Shown here in pieces: positions 1-6,232 of a stretch of DNA of 6,232 nt. Origin of the DNA: Caldilineaceae bacterium (GTDB lineage: Bacteria; Chloroflexota; Anaerolineae; Caldilineales; Caldilineaceae). The notes beneath the pieces are model-generated. The model saw only the letters and a program-made list of their open reading frames with translations. It was not told the origin of the DNA and made no database searches. Each line of letters starts with the position of its first letter. Within the stretch, counting starts at the first letter, position 1. Location: assembly GCA_012032975.1 (NCBI GenBank), contig JAAUPU010000195.1:1-6232 (forward strand), read 5' to 3'. The position numbers and the translations under genes were made by a program.

Positions 1-1191
1 GTGCGGCCGCGCTGGTGCCATAGCTACCGTGAAACGCAAAGTAGGCCTGGTTGAGCACACGCAGATTGTAGCCCTGTTCGACGAAGAACTGCCGACGCTG
101 TTCCATGTACGCCTCGGCCTCCTCCACATAGCCCTCCGCCAGGAGCGATCCACCTCCAGCCGTGTTTGGCGCATCTCGGTGCGAAAGTCGAAACGGGGTG
201 GCTCTTGGGGCGGCGGTGCAAGCGGATTCTCCGGCCACGCGCCATCCAATGGCGGCCAGGACGGACGCGTTTCCGGGGCAGTTTGCGCCTCATCGTTGGG
301 TGCTTGGGAAGGATCTTCGGGGGGGGCAAACTCGGGGTAGTGGGCAATCAAGGCTCGCTCGCCGATCTCGTTGCCGACGATCTCAGCCACGGTCTCATTG
401 ATGGTCGACATCTCGCCGCTGCTGAAGTAGTTCCAACCCAGTGGAAAAAAGACGAGATAGTTGTGAACCCATTCGTGGGCGACCGTACTCAGAACCCAGG
501 GCAAACTTGCCCGGTCGATGACCATGGTCGGAAAGGCGCCCAGGCCGCCGATGTTGGTGATATAGCCGCTCAACCCGTGCTCATAGGCAATGGTCTGCTC
601 GCTGTGTTCGATGGCCTCCAGGTCGATCTCGGGCGCCAACATCCGCGTGTAGACGGTTTCGATGCGGTCCCGGGGACTGACCACCATCTTCTTGGGCGGC
701 TCGGTGAAAGTAAACTGGACCGGCGGCGCGGCCCGCCCGAAAACGGCAAAATCTGCCGCCACCAGTTCCCGGCCGACCTGCCCCTGGATCACCTGTTCGA
801 CAGTCTGGCGGATGGATTGCTGCTCGGCCCGCTTCTCTGCCAACTGCGTCTGAAGCGTGGCGACTTCCGGGTCATCTCCAGCGTCGCTGTTGCCGCTGAC
901 CACGCGGTTGATCGCGGCCTCAATCTGCTGCATTTCGCCCGCGCGCGCCAGGTACGCCCGCACCAGATCGGCGCCCTGGTCAGCGGTCAAGCTGCTGGCT
1001 GGCTGTGCGAAAAACGCGTCGATCTTCTCGCCCACCGCATCGATCTCCCAGCCGACTAAGTCAAAGCTCCAGCCCGCGGTAGTCATGCCCAGCGTTCGCA
1101 GACGCGCTTGATTGGCAGGCAACGCGCTCCCGCCGATCAACAGCACAGAAGCCGTCAACACCAGCGCCCACCAGAACCAGCGGCGCGCCAC
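1..1191 (-). CDS. Membrane-anchored gluzincin-like zinc metallopeptidase, partial, with internal frameshift
   Basis: Numbered from the GTG at 1191, residues about 5-22 form one hydrophobic anchor (WFWWALVLTASVLLIGG), followed by a Gln/Glu/Ala-rich, probably coiled-coil region (about 80-140). The zinc motif HEWVH lies at 239-243, and NETVAE follows with Glu266 as candidate third ligand; HExxH plus NExxx(E) with this spacing is the gluzincin arrangement. A proline-rich stretch (about 292-335, APPEDPSQ, PLAPPPQEPP) follows. At 144-142 the frame breaks: after residues LEVDRS, one missing base restores LAEGYVEEAEAYMEQRR and then NQAYFAFHGSYGTSAA to the left edge, so the C terminus lies outside. 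The unrepaired frame is also open to base 1. The start is uncertain: GTG 1191 has no good ribosome site, whereas an ATG at 1279 in another frame lies just downstream of a promoter-like site. The peptidase class is seen in the motifs; the substrate is unknown. It is probably anchored with the catalytic domain outside the membrane. Confidence 0.8.
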   Translation of the reverse strand, partial: MARRWFWWALVLTASVLLIGGSALPANQARLRTLGMTTAGWSFDLVGWEIDAVGEKIDAFFAQPASSLTADQGADLVRAYLARAGEMQQIEAAINRVVSGNSDAGDDPEVATLQTQLAEKRAEQQSIRQTVEQVIQGQVGRELVAADFAVFGRAAPPVQFTFTEPPKKMVVSPRDRIETVYTRMLAPEIDLEAIEHSEQTIAYEHGLSGYITNIGGLGAFPTMVIDRASLPWVLSTVAHEWVHNYLVFFPLGWNYFSSGEMSTINETVAEIVGNEIGERALIAHYPEFAPPEDPSQAPNDEAQTAPETRPSWPPLDGAWPENPLAPPPQEPPRFDFRTEMRQTRLEVDRSWRRAMWRRPRRTWNSVGSSSSNRATICVCSTRPTLRFTVAMAPARPH

Positions 1192-1264
1192 AAAATGCAG
1201 ACGATGGCCGGCTGCAGCCGCGTCGAGTCAGCGGTTGTCCTGGGCTACTGACTTCACTTGGGGT

Positions 1265-1294
1265 TTGATTCACGCTCATGGCCTGGGTTACAAT
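1265..1294 (+). promoter_or_regulatory. Sigma70-type promoter upstream of the deaminase operon
   Basis: TTGATT (1265-1270) and TACAAT (1289-1294) are separated by 18 bases. They match the -35 and -10 consensus at four and five of six positions. Transcription would start near 1301, leaving a leader of about 90-120 bases before the deaminase start. The site overlaps the start region of the divergent metallopeptidase gene, so the two promoters would run face to face across 1265-1326. Prediction from motif only. Confidence 0.35.
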
Positions 1295-1317
1295 CTACGG
1301 GTCGGCAATTCGACGCA

Positions 1318-1326
1318 AGTATAGCA
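1318..1326 (-). promoter_or_regulatory. Extended -10 promoter for the metallopeptidase gene
   Basis: On the minus strand the sequence reads TGCTATACT: a TG-n extension plus a -10 hexamer with five of six consensus bases (TATACT). No good -35 box sits 16-18 bases upstream, as is usual for extended -10 promoters. Transcription would begin near 1311, about 30 bases before the ATG at 1279 and about 120 before the GTG at 1191, so the site fits the ATG better. This is motif reading only. Confidence 0.4.
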
Positions 1327-1342
1327 CAGGTCAAGGCGACAT

Positions 1343-1377
1343 TTGGGGTCAATCGGCTACTTTTTAGCCAACCCTAA
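1343..1377. repeat. Imperfect inverted repeat between the divergent genes
   Basis: An inner perfect stem, GGCTA (1355-1359) and TAGCC (1365-1369), encloses a 5-base loop. An outer arm, TTGGGGT (1343-1349), pairs with ACCCTAA (1371-1377) with one G-T pair, separated from the inner stem by an asymmetric internal loop. It lies in the deaminase leader, downstream of the predicted plus-strand promoter and upstream of the predicted minus-strand one. It could be an operator or a leader hairpin. There is no T tract after it on the plus strand, so it is not an obvious terminator. Confidence 0.3.
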
Positions 1378-1389
1378 TCTTCATCTCAT

Positions 1390-2592
1390 GTGGCGAAATC
1401 AGGCAAACGTATGGTGTCGAACGGCTCCAAAATGAACGGCTCCAAAGCGAACGGCTCTGAAGTGAACGACCCAGAGTTGAACAGTGCGAAGAGTAACAGC
1501 ATTGAGGCTTTTATCCTTGCGATGCCCAAAGCGGAGCTCCACATCCACCTGGAGGGGGCGATTGGACCGGCGACGTTGTTGGAGTTGGCACAGCGCCACA
1601 ACGGGTTGGCCGCGTTACCCGCCACCGACCTGGAGGGGCTGCAAAAGTGGTTTGACTTTGTCGACTTTCCCCATTTCATCGAGATCTATCTGACCATTTC
1701 GACGCTGTTGCGCACGCCCGATGACTTCGCGACGATCGTCTATGCCTGTGGCGAGGAGATGGCCCGGCAAAACATTCGCTACCGCGAGGTGACCTTTACG
1801 CCCTTCACCCACACCCATCTTCAGGACAAAGGCTTGTCCCTCCGCGATCTGCTGGACGGGCTGGAAGCGGGGCGCGAGGCGGCGCGGCAGGCCTTTGGCG
1901 TGGAGATGGGCTGGGTCTTTGATATCCCGCGCAACGCCAGTTTTGACCCGAATGCGCAGGGTTCCTACGACCCGTTCCCCGCCGAGCAGACGCTGGATTA
2001 TGCGCTCCTGGGCCAAGATCGGGGCGTGGTCGGCTTTGGGTTGGGTGGCTATGAAGTGGGCGCGCCAGCCCAACCGTTTGCACACGCCTTTCGCGCCGCC
2101 AAACAGGCAGGGCTTCGCTCCCTCCCCCACGCCGGCGAGACGGAGGGACCAGCCAGCGTCTGGGCGGCGATGCGCGAGCTGGGCGCCGACCGCATCGGCC
2201 ACGGTGTGCGCGCCATCGAGGAGCCAAAGCTGCTGGTGCAACTGGCCGATCAGGGCATCCCGCTGGAAATTTGCCCGACGAGCAACATCTGCCTGCATGT
2301 CTATCGTCGCCTGGCCGAGCATCCCTTTCCCCATCTGGACCGCATGGGTCTGATCGTGACCGTCAACAGCGATGATCCCCCGCTCTTCAACACGACGTTG
2401 ACAGAAGAGTATGGCCTGCTGGCGCGTGAGTTTGGCTATGACCAGGCGGCGCTCGCCCGGATCGCTCGCAACGGCTTTGTCCATTGCGCCGCACCAGACG
2501 AACTGAAGCGCCAGTTGTTGGCGGAATTCGATGGCTGGGTGAACACAGTGCGCTTGGGCGTTGCGGATCACCCGCCGAGAGGTTCAACATGA
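1390..2592 (+). CDS. Adenosine deaminase-family protein (adenosine or aminofutalosine deaminase)
   Basis: This is a metal-dependent hydrolase of the adenosine deaminase family, expected to remove the 6-amino group of a purine nucleoside in the cytoplasm. Numbered from GTG 1390, all family signatures are present: the zinc ligands in PKAELHIHLEGA (His51, His53), PHAGE (His247, Glu250), RIGHG (His271) and NSDDP (Asp328, Asp329). The phrases FGLGGYEVGAP and VTVNSDDPPLFNTTL, and DFPHFIEIYL near residue 95, resemble actinobacterial family members, some of which deaminate 6-aminodeoxyfutalosine in menaquinone synthesis. The substrate therefore cannot be fixed from sequence. The start is uncertain: GTG 1390, ATG 1411 (weak AGG seven bases upstream) and ATG 1522 are in frame, and the conserved domain starts only near residue 38. 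Residues 11-40 are an unusual NGSKx pentapeptide repeat. The stop codon overlaps the start of the acetyltransferase gene, suggesting cotranslation. The frame is intact throughout, unlike most neighbours. Confidence 0.9.
   Translation: MAKSGKRMVSNGSKMNGSKANGSEVNDPELNSAKSNSIEAFILAMPKAELHIHLEGAIGPATLLELAQRHNGLAALPATDLEGLQKWFDFVDFPHFIEIYLTISTLLRTPDDFATIVYACGEEMARQNIRYREVTFTPFTHTHLQDKGLSLRDLLDGLEAGREAARQAFGVEMGWVFDIPRNASFDPNAQGSYDPFPAEQTLDYALLGQDRGVVGFGLGGYEVGAPAQPFAHAFRAAKQAGLRSLPHAGETEGPASVWAAMRELGADRIGHGVRAIEEPKLLVQLADQGIPLEICPTSNICLHVYRRLAEHPFPHLDRMGLIVTVNSDDPPLFNTTLTEEYGLLAREFGYDQAALARIARNGFVHCAAPDELKRQLLAEFDGWVNTVRLGVADHPPRGST
1420..1509 (+). repeat. 15-bp tandem repeat coding for NGSKx pentapeptides at the deaminase 5' end
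   Basis: Six units of exactly 15 bases begin with AAC at 1420, 1435, 1450, 1465, 1480 and 1495. The first two share AACGGCTCCAAA; later units diverge progressively. They encode NGSKM, NGSKA, NGSEV, NDPEL, NSAKS and NSIEA. The unit length keeps the reading frame, and the array ends just before the conserved deaminase domain. It is either a disordered N-terminal tail or, if translation starts at 1522, part of the leader. Confidence 0.75.
2577..2582 (+). promoter_or_regulatory. Ribosome binding site of the GNAT gene
   Basis: GAGAGG lies six bases before the ATG at 2589, inside the last codons of the deaminase gene. It is the best Shine-Dalgarno match in the window and fixes 2589 as the acetyltransferase start, although the reading frame is open further upstream. 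Confidence 0.65.
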
Positions 2593-3507
2593 GCGCCGTA
2601 CGCATTGTTTGGGGCGACCGCGCGGGTCTGTCCGCGCTCACATCCGGCTTCAATCGCGGCTTCAGCGACTATAAGTATGGAGTCACTTTTGACAACACCC
2701 AGATGGCCCGTTTTCTGAACAATTCTGGGGTGCGCCTCGAAGATTCGGCCATCTTGCTGGGCCGCGAGGATGGCGGCTGGGTGGGCGTCGGCTGTGCGCT
2801 TCTGGCAACCCACGAGCACGCTGCATGGTGCGGGGGGGCTTGCCGTCGCGCCGGAATACCGTCGCCAGAGCCATGCCCGGCAGTTGATGCTGTTGCTCCA
2901 TCAGCGCGCCATCGCGCGCCGGGCGCGGCAGATGCAGTTGGAAGTGCTGACAGAAAATGAAGCCGCGCGTTCCTTGTACACCAATCTTGGATATCGCCAG
3001 ATCCGACGACTGTTGATCTGGGAGTCTCAGGAAAGGTTTCCCCCGCCAGAACAGAACGCGCTTGCGTTATCCCACATTGACGCCCAGCAAGCGATCCAGG
3101 AAGCGGTGAAATGGCATGAGCAGAAGCCGGCGTGGCAACGCAGCGTCAATCATCTGGGCTGCTCGCTGGCAGATTTGCAAGCTTTTATCGCGATCGATCA
3201 ATGGGGGAGGGCCGCCGCTATCATCATCTGCCATCCCATCACGGCTGGCAAAGATGGTCAGCCGATCATGCGACTGGGAGATGTCTGCGTCAGCCCTGTA
3301 CTGGAGGCAGATGGGGTCGGCCATGCGCTCTTTGGCGCACTTTTTACACAGCATCCCGAATGCCGCTTTGTCTTGCTAAACGAGCCAGAGAGAAGCCGGC
3401 TGAATCCCGCGCTGGAGCACGCCGGCTTCATCGTCACCGAGCAACAGGTCGAGATGCAGATTGAGTTGGCGTCGCCCAGACCCGCGCAGCGGGCTGACCA
3501 ACGTTAG
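2589..3507 (+). CDS. Two-domain GNAT-family N-acetyltransferase, with frameshift
   Basis: Transfers an acyl group from acyl-CoA to an unknown acceptor. The gene starts at ATG 2589, overlapping the deaminase stop as ATGA, with GAGAGG before it. The first frame gives MSAVRIVWGDRAGLSAL to AAWCGG, then a run of seven G (2832-2838) puts the rest out of frame. Removing one G gives a protein of about 305 residues, twice the length of a single GNAT domain. In the repaired protein LAVAPEYRRQSHARQLM (84-100) is the acetyl-CoA loop, and ENEAARSLYTNLGY (122-135) is the typical C-terminal GNAT motif. The loop is degenerate, with Ser and Ala where two glycines are usual. Residues about 205-300 (LGDVCVSP at 229, NPALEHAGF near the end) look like a second, more degenerate GNAT fold without a recognisable CoA loop. 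Without repair, one would see two overlapping fragments, 2589-2960 and about 2770-3507. Family assignment is firm; substrate unknown. Confidence 0.85.
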
Positions 3508-3521
3508 GGGCTAGAGAACCG

Positions 3522-4335
3522 ATGGCATCACCCAACCAGCTTTTGGACTATAACAGCGGCGCCTATCGAACTGGCGATGTCAAGCCGGGAATCCCATCGC
3601 GCATGTGGCCGACTGGCATCTTCTGTGTACGCTGCTGGTGGATCATCTACAAGGCCAGCGCCAGTGCGCAAAAGGGCAATTTTGGCGGCAAAGAATTTGG
3701 GGGAGAGCAGCTTCGCCGTTCTCAAGGCGCTCGAGAGCGTCGGCGTGAAAATCGAACTCGCCGGGCTGGACAAGATCGGCGCCGTGGACGGTCCTTGTGT
3801 CTATATCGCCAACCATATGAGCACGCTGGAAACATTGGTGCTGCCTGGCATTGTGCAGCCCGTCAAGGATGTCACCTTCATCGTCAAACGGGGCATCATC
3901 GAGTATCCGATCTTCAAACATGTCATGTTGGTGCGCGACCCCATCGTGGTGGATCGGGTGAACCCGCGCGAGGACTTGCAGGTGGTGATGAGCCACGGCG
4001 CCGAAATCCTGAAATCGGGCAGATCACTGATCGTCTTCCCCCAAACCACGCGCACCTTCCAGTTCGAGCCTGAACGGTTCAACACGATCGGTGTCAAGCT
4101 TGCGCGACGTGCCGGCGTGCCGGTTGTCCCGGTTGCGGTCAAGTCGGATGCATGGACCAACGGCCGCGTTGTCAAGGAATTTGGCAAGATCGACGTATCC
4201 AAAGTCGTTCATCTGGAGTTTGGCGACGCACTGCACATCCAGGACCGGGGGGCGGAGGAACACCGCGCGATCATCGACTACATCTCCGAGCGGCTGGAAA
4301 CATGGAGCGCGCTGGATGAGACCCCCGGCAGGTGA
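3522..4335 (+). CDS. PlsC-like 1-acylglycerol-phosphate acyltransferase family protein, with frameshift
   Basis: A glycerolipid acyltransferase-type protein, probably membrane-associated. The natural start is ATG 3522, 14 bases after the GNAT stop, likely in one operon. The N-terminal part (MASPNQLLDYNSGAYRTGD, then the hydrophobic GIFCVRCWWIIY) is in one frame. Removing one G from the run 3699-3703 joins KEFG to ESSFAVLKALESVGV, giving about 270 residues. The fold is shown by ANHMSTLE (His98), RDPIVVDRVNPRED and FPQTTRT (172-178), followed by RRAGVPVVPVAVKSDAW. Two signature motifs deviate from the textbook family: the HX4D motif is HX4E here (Glu103), and FPEGTR is FPQTTR. I recall a bacterial subgroup with the same NHMSTLE and FPQ(S/T)TR forms, so this is probably a natural subfamily rather than a dead enzyme. 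A shorter in-frame start at 3577 is unlikely because its first 35 or so residues are out of frame with the natural N terminus. Confidence 0.83.
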
Positions 4336-4370
4336 GACGAACCACGGCGAAGCTATGCAGGGTCTTGCGC

Positions 4371-4410
4371 ACAACAGACCATGATAGACCACGGCAGACC
4401 ACGACAGACA
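4371..4410 (+). repeat. Four-copy 10-bp tandem repeat, consensus ACGACAGACC
   Basis: ACAACAGACC, ATGATAGACC, ACGGCAGACC and ACGACAGACA follow one another without spacing in the gap between the acyltransferase and the SRPBCC gene. The core AGACC or AGACA is kept in every unit. The 10-base period is close to one helical turn, so the cores lie on one face of the DNA. The rest of the gap (4336-4370 and 4411-4451) holds nothing I recognise apart from a weak GGA before the ATG at 4452. Confidence 0.7.
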
Positions 4411-4451
4411 AGCCCCTTCGATTCACAACATAGTCAGTTTTTGGACACAAG

Positions 4452-4901
4452 ATGGCGCCCATCCAACAGAGCATCCAGGCCGACATCTATGTACACGCCT
4501 CACGGGGTGCGGTCTGGCGACACTTTGGGGCCATCTCGCTCTGGCCGGAATGGTACCCGCGTGTGCTTTCAGTTCGCTGGATCGAAGGCGAGCCGTGGTC
4601 CGAAGACGCCGTCATGCAGGTCTTTGTGAAAAACTCGTTGGGGATGACAGCCAGCGGACTCGGTGTTGTGCGGTTGTGTCTGCCAGAAGAACGCGCCGTG
4701 TGGGAAAACGCAATGTCGGGGCTGACCACCGTCTGCATCGCTCGCTTCGAGGAAAACGTCGGCGGCTGCAAACTAACGCTCAAAAAGAGCTACCACGGTG
4801 TGGGCGCAGTCGCCATCCCGCTGCTCAAGAATGGGCAGCGGCGTGCTTTGACGCAGGCGCTGCAAAATCTGAAGAAGATTGTCGAAGGGCAGCCCCGCTA
4901 G
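4452..4901 (+). CDS. SRPBCC-family (START/polyketide cyclase-like) protein
   Basis: A 149-residue protein of the length and pattern of single-domain SRPBCC proteins, which form a deep hydrophobic ligand pocket. The N terminus IQADIYVHASRGAVWRHFG followed by WPEWYPRVLSVRWIEG is the usual first strand, helix pair and W-x-x-W-x-P segment. Alternating hydrophobic strands follow (AVMQVFVKNSL, GLGVVRLCLP, AVWENAMSGLTTVCIARFE), and the long C-terminal helix is IPLLKNGQRRALTQALQNLK. The start at 4452 is the only sensible ATG; a GGA six bases before it is a weak ribosome site. It lies 116 bases after the acyltransferase and could be cotranscribed or have its own promoter. No signal peptide or membrane segment is visible. 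The ligand is unknown; a lipid or isoprenoid is possible, given the acyltransferase beside it, but this is a guess. Confidence 0.75.
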   Translation: MAPIQQSIQADIYVHASRGAVWRHFGAISLWPEWYPRVLSVRWIEGEPWSEDAVMQVFVKNSLGMTASGLGVVRLCLPEERAVWENAMSGLTTVCIARFEENVGGCKLTLKKSYHGVGAVAIPLLKNGQRRALTQALQNLKKIVEGQPR

Positions 4902-4979
4902 CGCGGTGGAACACAGAAGCTGACGCATCCAAGACGGGATCTGAAGCAGCGTGAAGCTCTTTGGACGCGAGACTCCGAT

Positions 4980-6232
4980 TCAGCGGAGCTTGGTGCGGCG
5001 CAGATAGCCGCGCAGACGCTGCCAACGTTCAACCGCGCGACCGGTTGCAGCCTTCCGCTGGTCGGCAACGGCATATTGTGCCAGACTCACATCGTCGCTT
5101 AACGCACTGACTTCGCGGGCAATGTAGCGACCGGTATCCTGCTCGCGAGTCTGATGGGAATTCACAAAGTTGGCCAGTCCATGGCCATACTCCAGCACCG
5201 TTTCGCCGGGGTCCATCGGTCTCCCAACACCTCGCCCCCAACGCAAAAGCCCCTGCCACGGATCCTCGCGCCGGAGCCGTCGATTGACAGCCAGTCGATA
5301 GCCTCCCCAAAGAACCAACGCCAGCGGCGCCAGCCAAAACAACATCTGCCAATTCCACGTAACCCCATCCTCTTCGACCGCCGGCGCGGTGCGGGGCGCA
5401 GCGGCGCGCCACTGGAGTTGAACTCTGGAATGCCGATGCGGGTCAACTCGGTTCGACCGGCGGTCGGCTCGAAGGGAATCCAGCCGTATTCAGGAAAGTA
5501 GACCTCGGGCCAAGAGTGTGCCTCGGCCTCGGTCACCACCCACAGGCCGGTGGGATAATCCCACTGGCCCACGGCAAAACCGGTAGCAAAGCGAGCGGGC
5601 AGACCTGCCAGCCGCGCCAGCACGATAAAGGCGGTAGCGTAATAGTCGCAATAGCCCCGCTGGAGATCAAAGAGGAAGAAGTCGGCTACATCTTCCACCG
5701 CGGCCGGTGGCTCTGGCACGGAGAGATCATATTCATAGCCGCGCAGGAATGCCTCGATGGCTTGCGCCTTTTGAAACTGGGTCTCCTGGCCGTCTGTCAA
5801 GTCCGCAGCCAGCGTCCGTGTGCGCTCGGTGATGGTCGGCGGCAACTCCAGGTGGACGGCATAGGCAGGCGGCAGCGGCTGCTCGTCGTTCCAACTGCCA
5901 ACCGCATCAAGCATCTCTTCGTTGACAGCAGGGACCGTCGAAACCACGTTGTAGCTGCGCTCGCGCGCCCACATCGCGATCAGGTCGCCGTCGCCGCGTG
6001 CTTCGGTTCGATAGTCGGCGCCCGACTCCAGCGGCTCTGGCGCGGCATAGAGCAATTGCGTATTGAAATCCAGAAAAACGCTTTGGGTCAACAATTTACG
6101 ACCGCGCTGGGGTGGTTCAGTCCAGGGCTGGTCGGCAGCATGGGTCGCACGTTCGACGGTGGGCGGATTCTGCCAGCCTTTGCCATCGTAGACGGTCAGC
6201 GTCAGCCCGCGCATGTAATATCCGGGCGGCGG
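4980..6232 (-). CDS. TgpA-like membrane transglutaminase, C-terminal part, with frameshift
   Basis: The reading frame enters from the right edge (PPPGYYMRGLTLTVYDGKGW), so the start and the expected multi-span N-terminal membrane domain lie outside. The visible part has a beta-rich domain, then the transglutaminase core: GYCDYYATAF with the nucleophile Cys (codon 5650-5648), EAHSWPEVYFPEYGWIPFEPT with the catalytic His (5518-5516), and FEPT where many relatives have a (V/F)DPT. The frame breaks at about 5384-5383 in the linker after FNSSGAPLRPAPR; one missing C restores PAVEEDGVTWNWQ, the membrane helix MLFWLAPLALVLWGGY, and a helical C-terminal region like DUF4129 (ETVLEYGHGLANFVNSHQ to RRTKLR, stop at 4980). 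About 417 residues are visible after repair. The domain order (transglutaminase, membrane helix, DUF4129) is that of TgpA/YebA-type proteins. It is convergent with the plus-strand genes. The natural substrate is unknown. Confidence 0.88.

Noticed and set aside
3..10. GCGGCCGC (NotI site) at the window edge, possibly a cloning linker
   Set aside because: The repaired metallopeptidase frame runs smoothly through it as Ala codons, so it fits ordinary GC-rich coding sequence.
319..326. G8 run as another frameshift site in the metallopeptidase gene
   Set aside because: The frame is sensible on both sides (HYPEFAPPEDPSQ and then RFDFRTEMRQTRLEVDRS), so no correction is needed here.
166..1059. Long open frame on the plus strand (297 codons)
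   Set aside because: It is the antisense shadow of the metallopeptidase; the minus-strand frame carries HEWVH, NETVAE and a membrane helix, while the plus frame shows no family-like features.
1615..2571. Long open frame on the minus strand (318 codons)
   Set aside because: Antisense shadow of the deaminase, whose plus-strand frame contains every catalytic motif of its family.
2832..2838. Programmed ribosomal frameshift at the G7 run in the GNAT gene
   Set aside because: There is no typical slippery heptamer and I saw no stimulatory structure. Three other unrelated genes here have similar one-base breaks, so indel error is simpler.
4902..4979. Bidirectional terminator between the convergent SRPBCC and transglutaminase genes
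   Set aside because: Only a 4-bp stem (ATCC/GGAT) is visible, without a T tract on either strand.

Overview
The window looks like a GC-rich bacterial chromosome segment. The gene content (a TgpA-like transglutaminase with a C-terminal DUF4129-like region, a membrane-anchored HEWVH metallopeptidase, an ADA-family deaminase, a tandem-GNAT protein) and the protein style remind me most of Chloroflexota (Anaerolineae/Caldilineae-like). That placement comes from memory of similar proteins, not from a marker gene. There are no RNA genes, CRISPR arrays, insertion sequences or integrases, and no gene-free stretch longer than about 120 bases.

Layout. (1) Positions 1 to about 1191 (or 1279), minus strand: a membrane-anchored gluzincin-type zinc metallopeptidase running off the left edge. 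(2) About 1192-1389: a divergent intergenic region with a plausible promoter on each strand and an imperfect palindrome. (3) 1390-4335, plus strand: a compact run of an adenosine deaminase-family enzyme, a two-domain GNAT acetyltransferase that overlaps its stop codon (ATGA), and a PlsC-like acyltransferase 14 bases later. (4) 4336-4451: a short gap with a 10-bp tandem repeat, followed by an SRPBCC-family protein (4452-4901). (5) 4980 to beyond 6232, minus strand: the C-terminal part of a TgpA-like transglutaminase, convergent with the plus-strand genes.

The most striking property is that four of the six genes (metallopeptidase, GNAT, acyltransferase, transglutaminase) each carry one single-base frame disruption, and the metallopeptidase may carry a second near its start. 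Each is repaired by adding or removing one base, two of them in G runs, and each repair restores a coherent protein with its motifs intact. The simplest reading is uncorrected indel error in a draft assembly rather than decay or programmed frameshifting. Gene spans below are given for the repaired genes.

No clear common pathway links the genes. The deaminase acts on a purine nucleoside-like substrate, possibly aminofutalosine; the acyltransferase probably acts in lipid synthesis; the GNAT and SRPBCC proteins have unknown substrates; the two minus-strand proteins are membrane-anchored proteolytic or cross-linking type enzymes. I did not find a convincing new multi-gene system. The sequence-level curiosities are the 15-bp coding repeat at the start of the deaminase gene, the 10-bp intergenic repeat, and the altered catalytic motifs of the acyltransferase.
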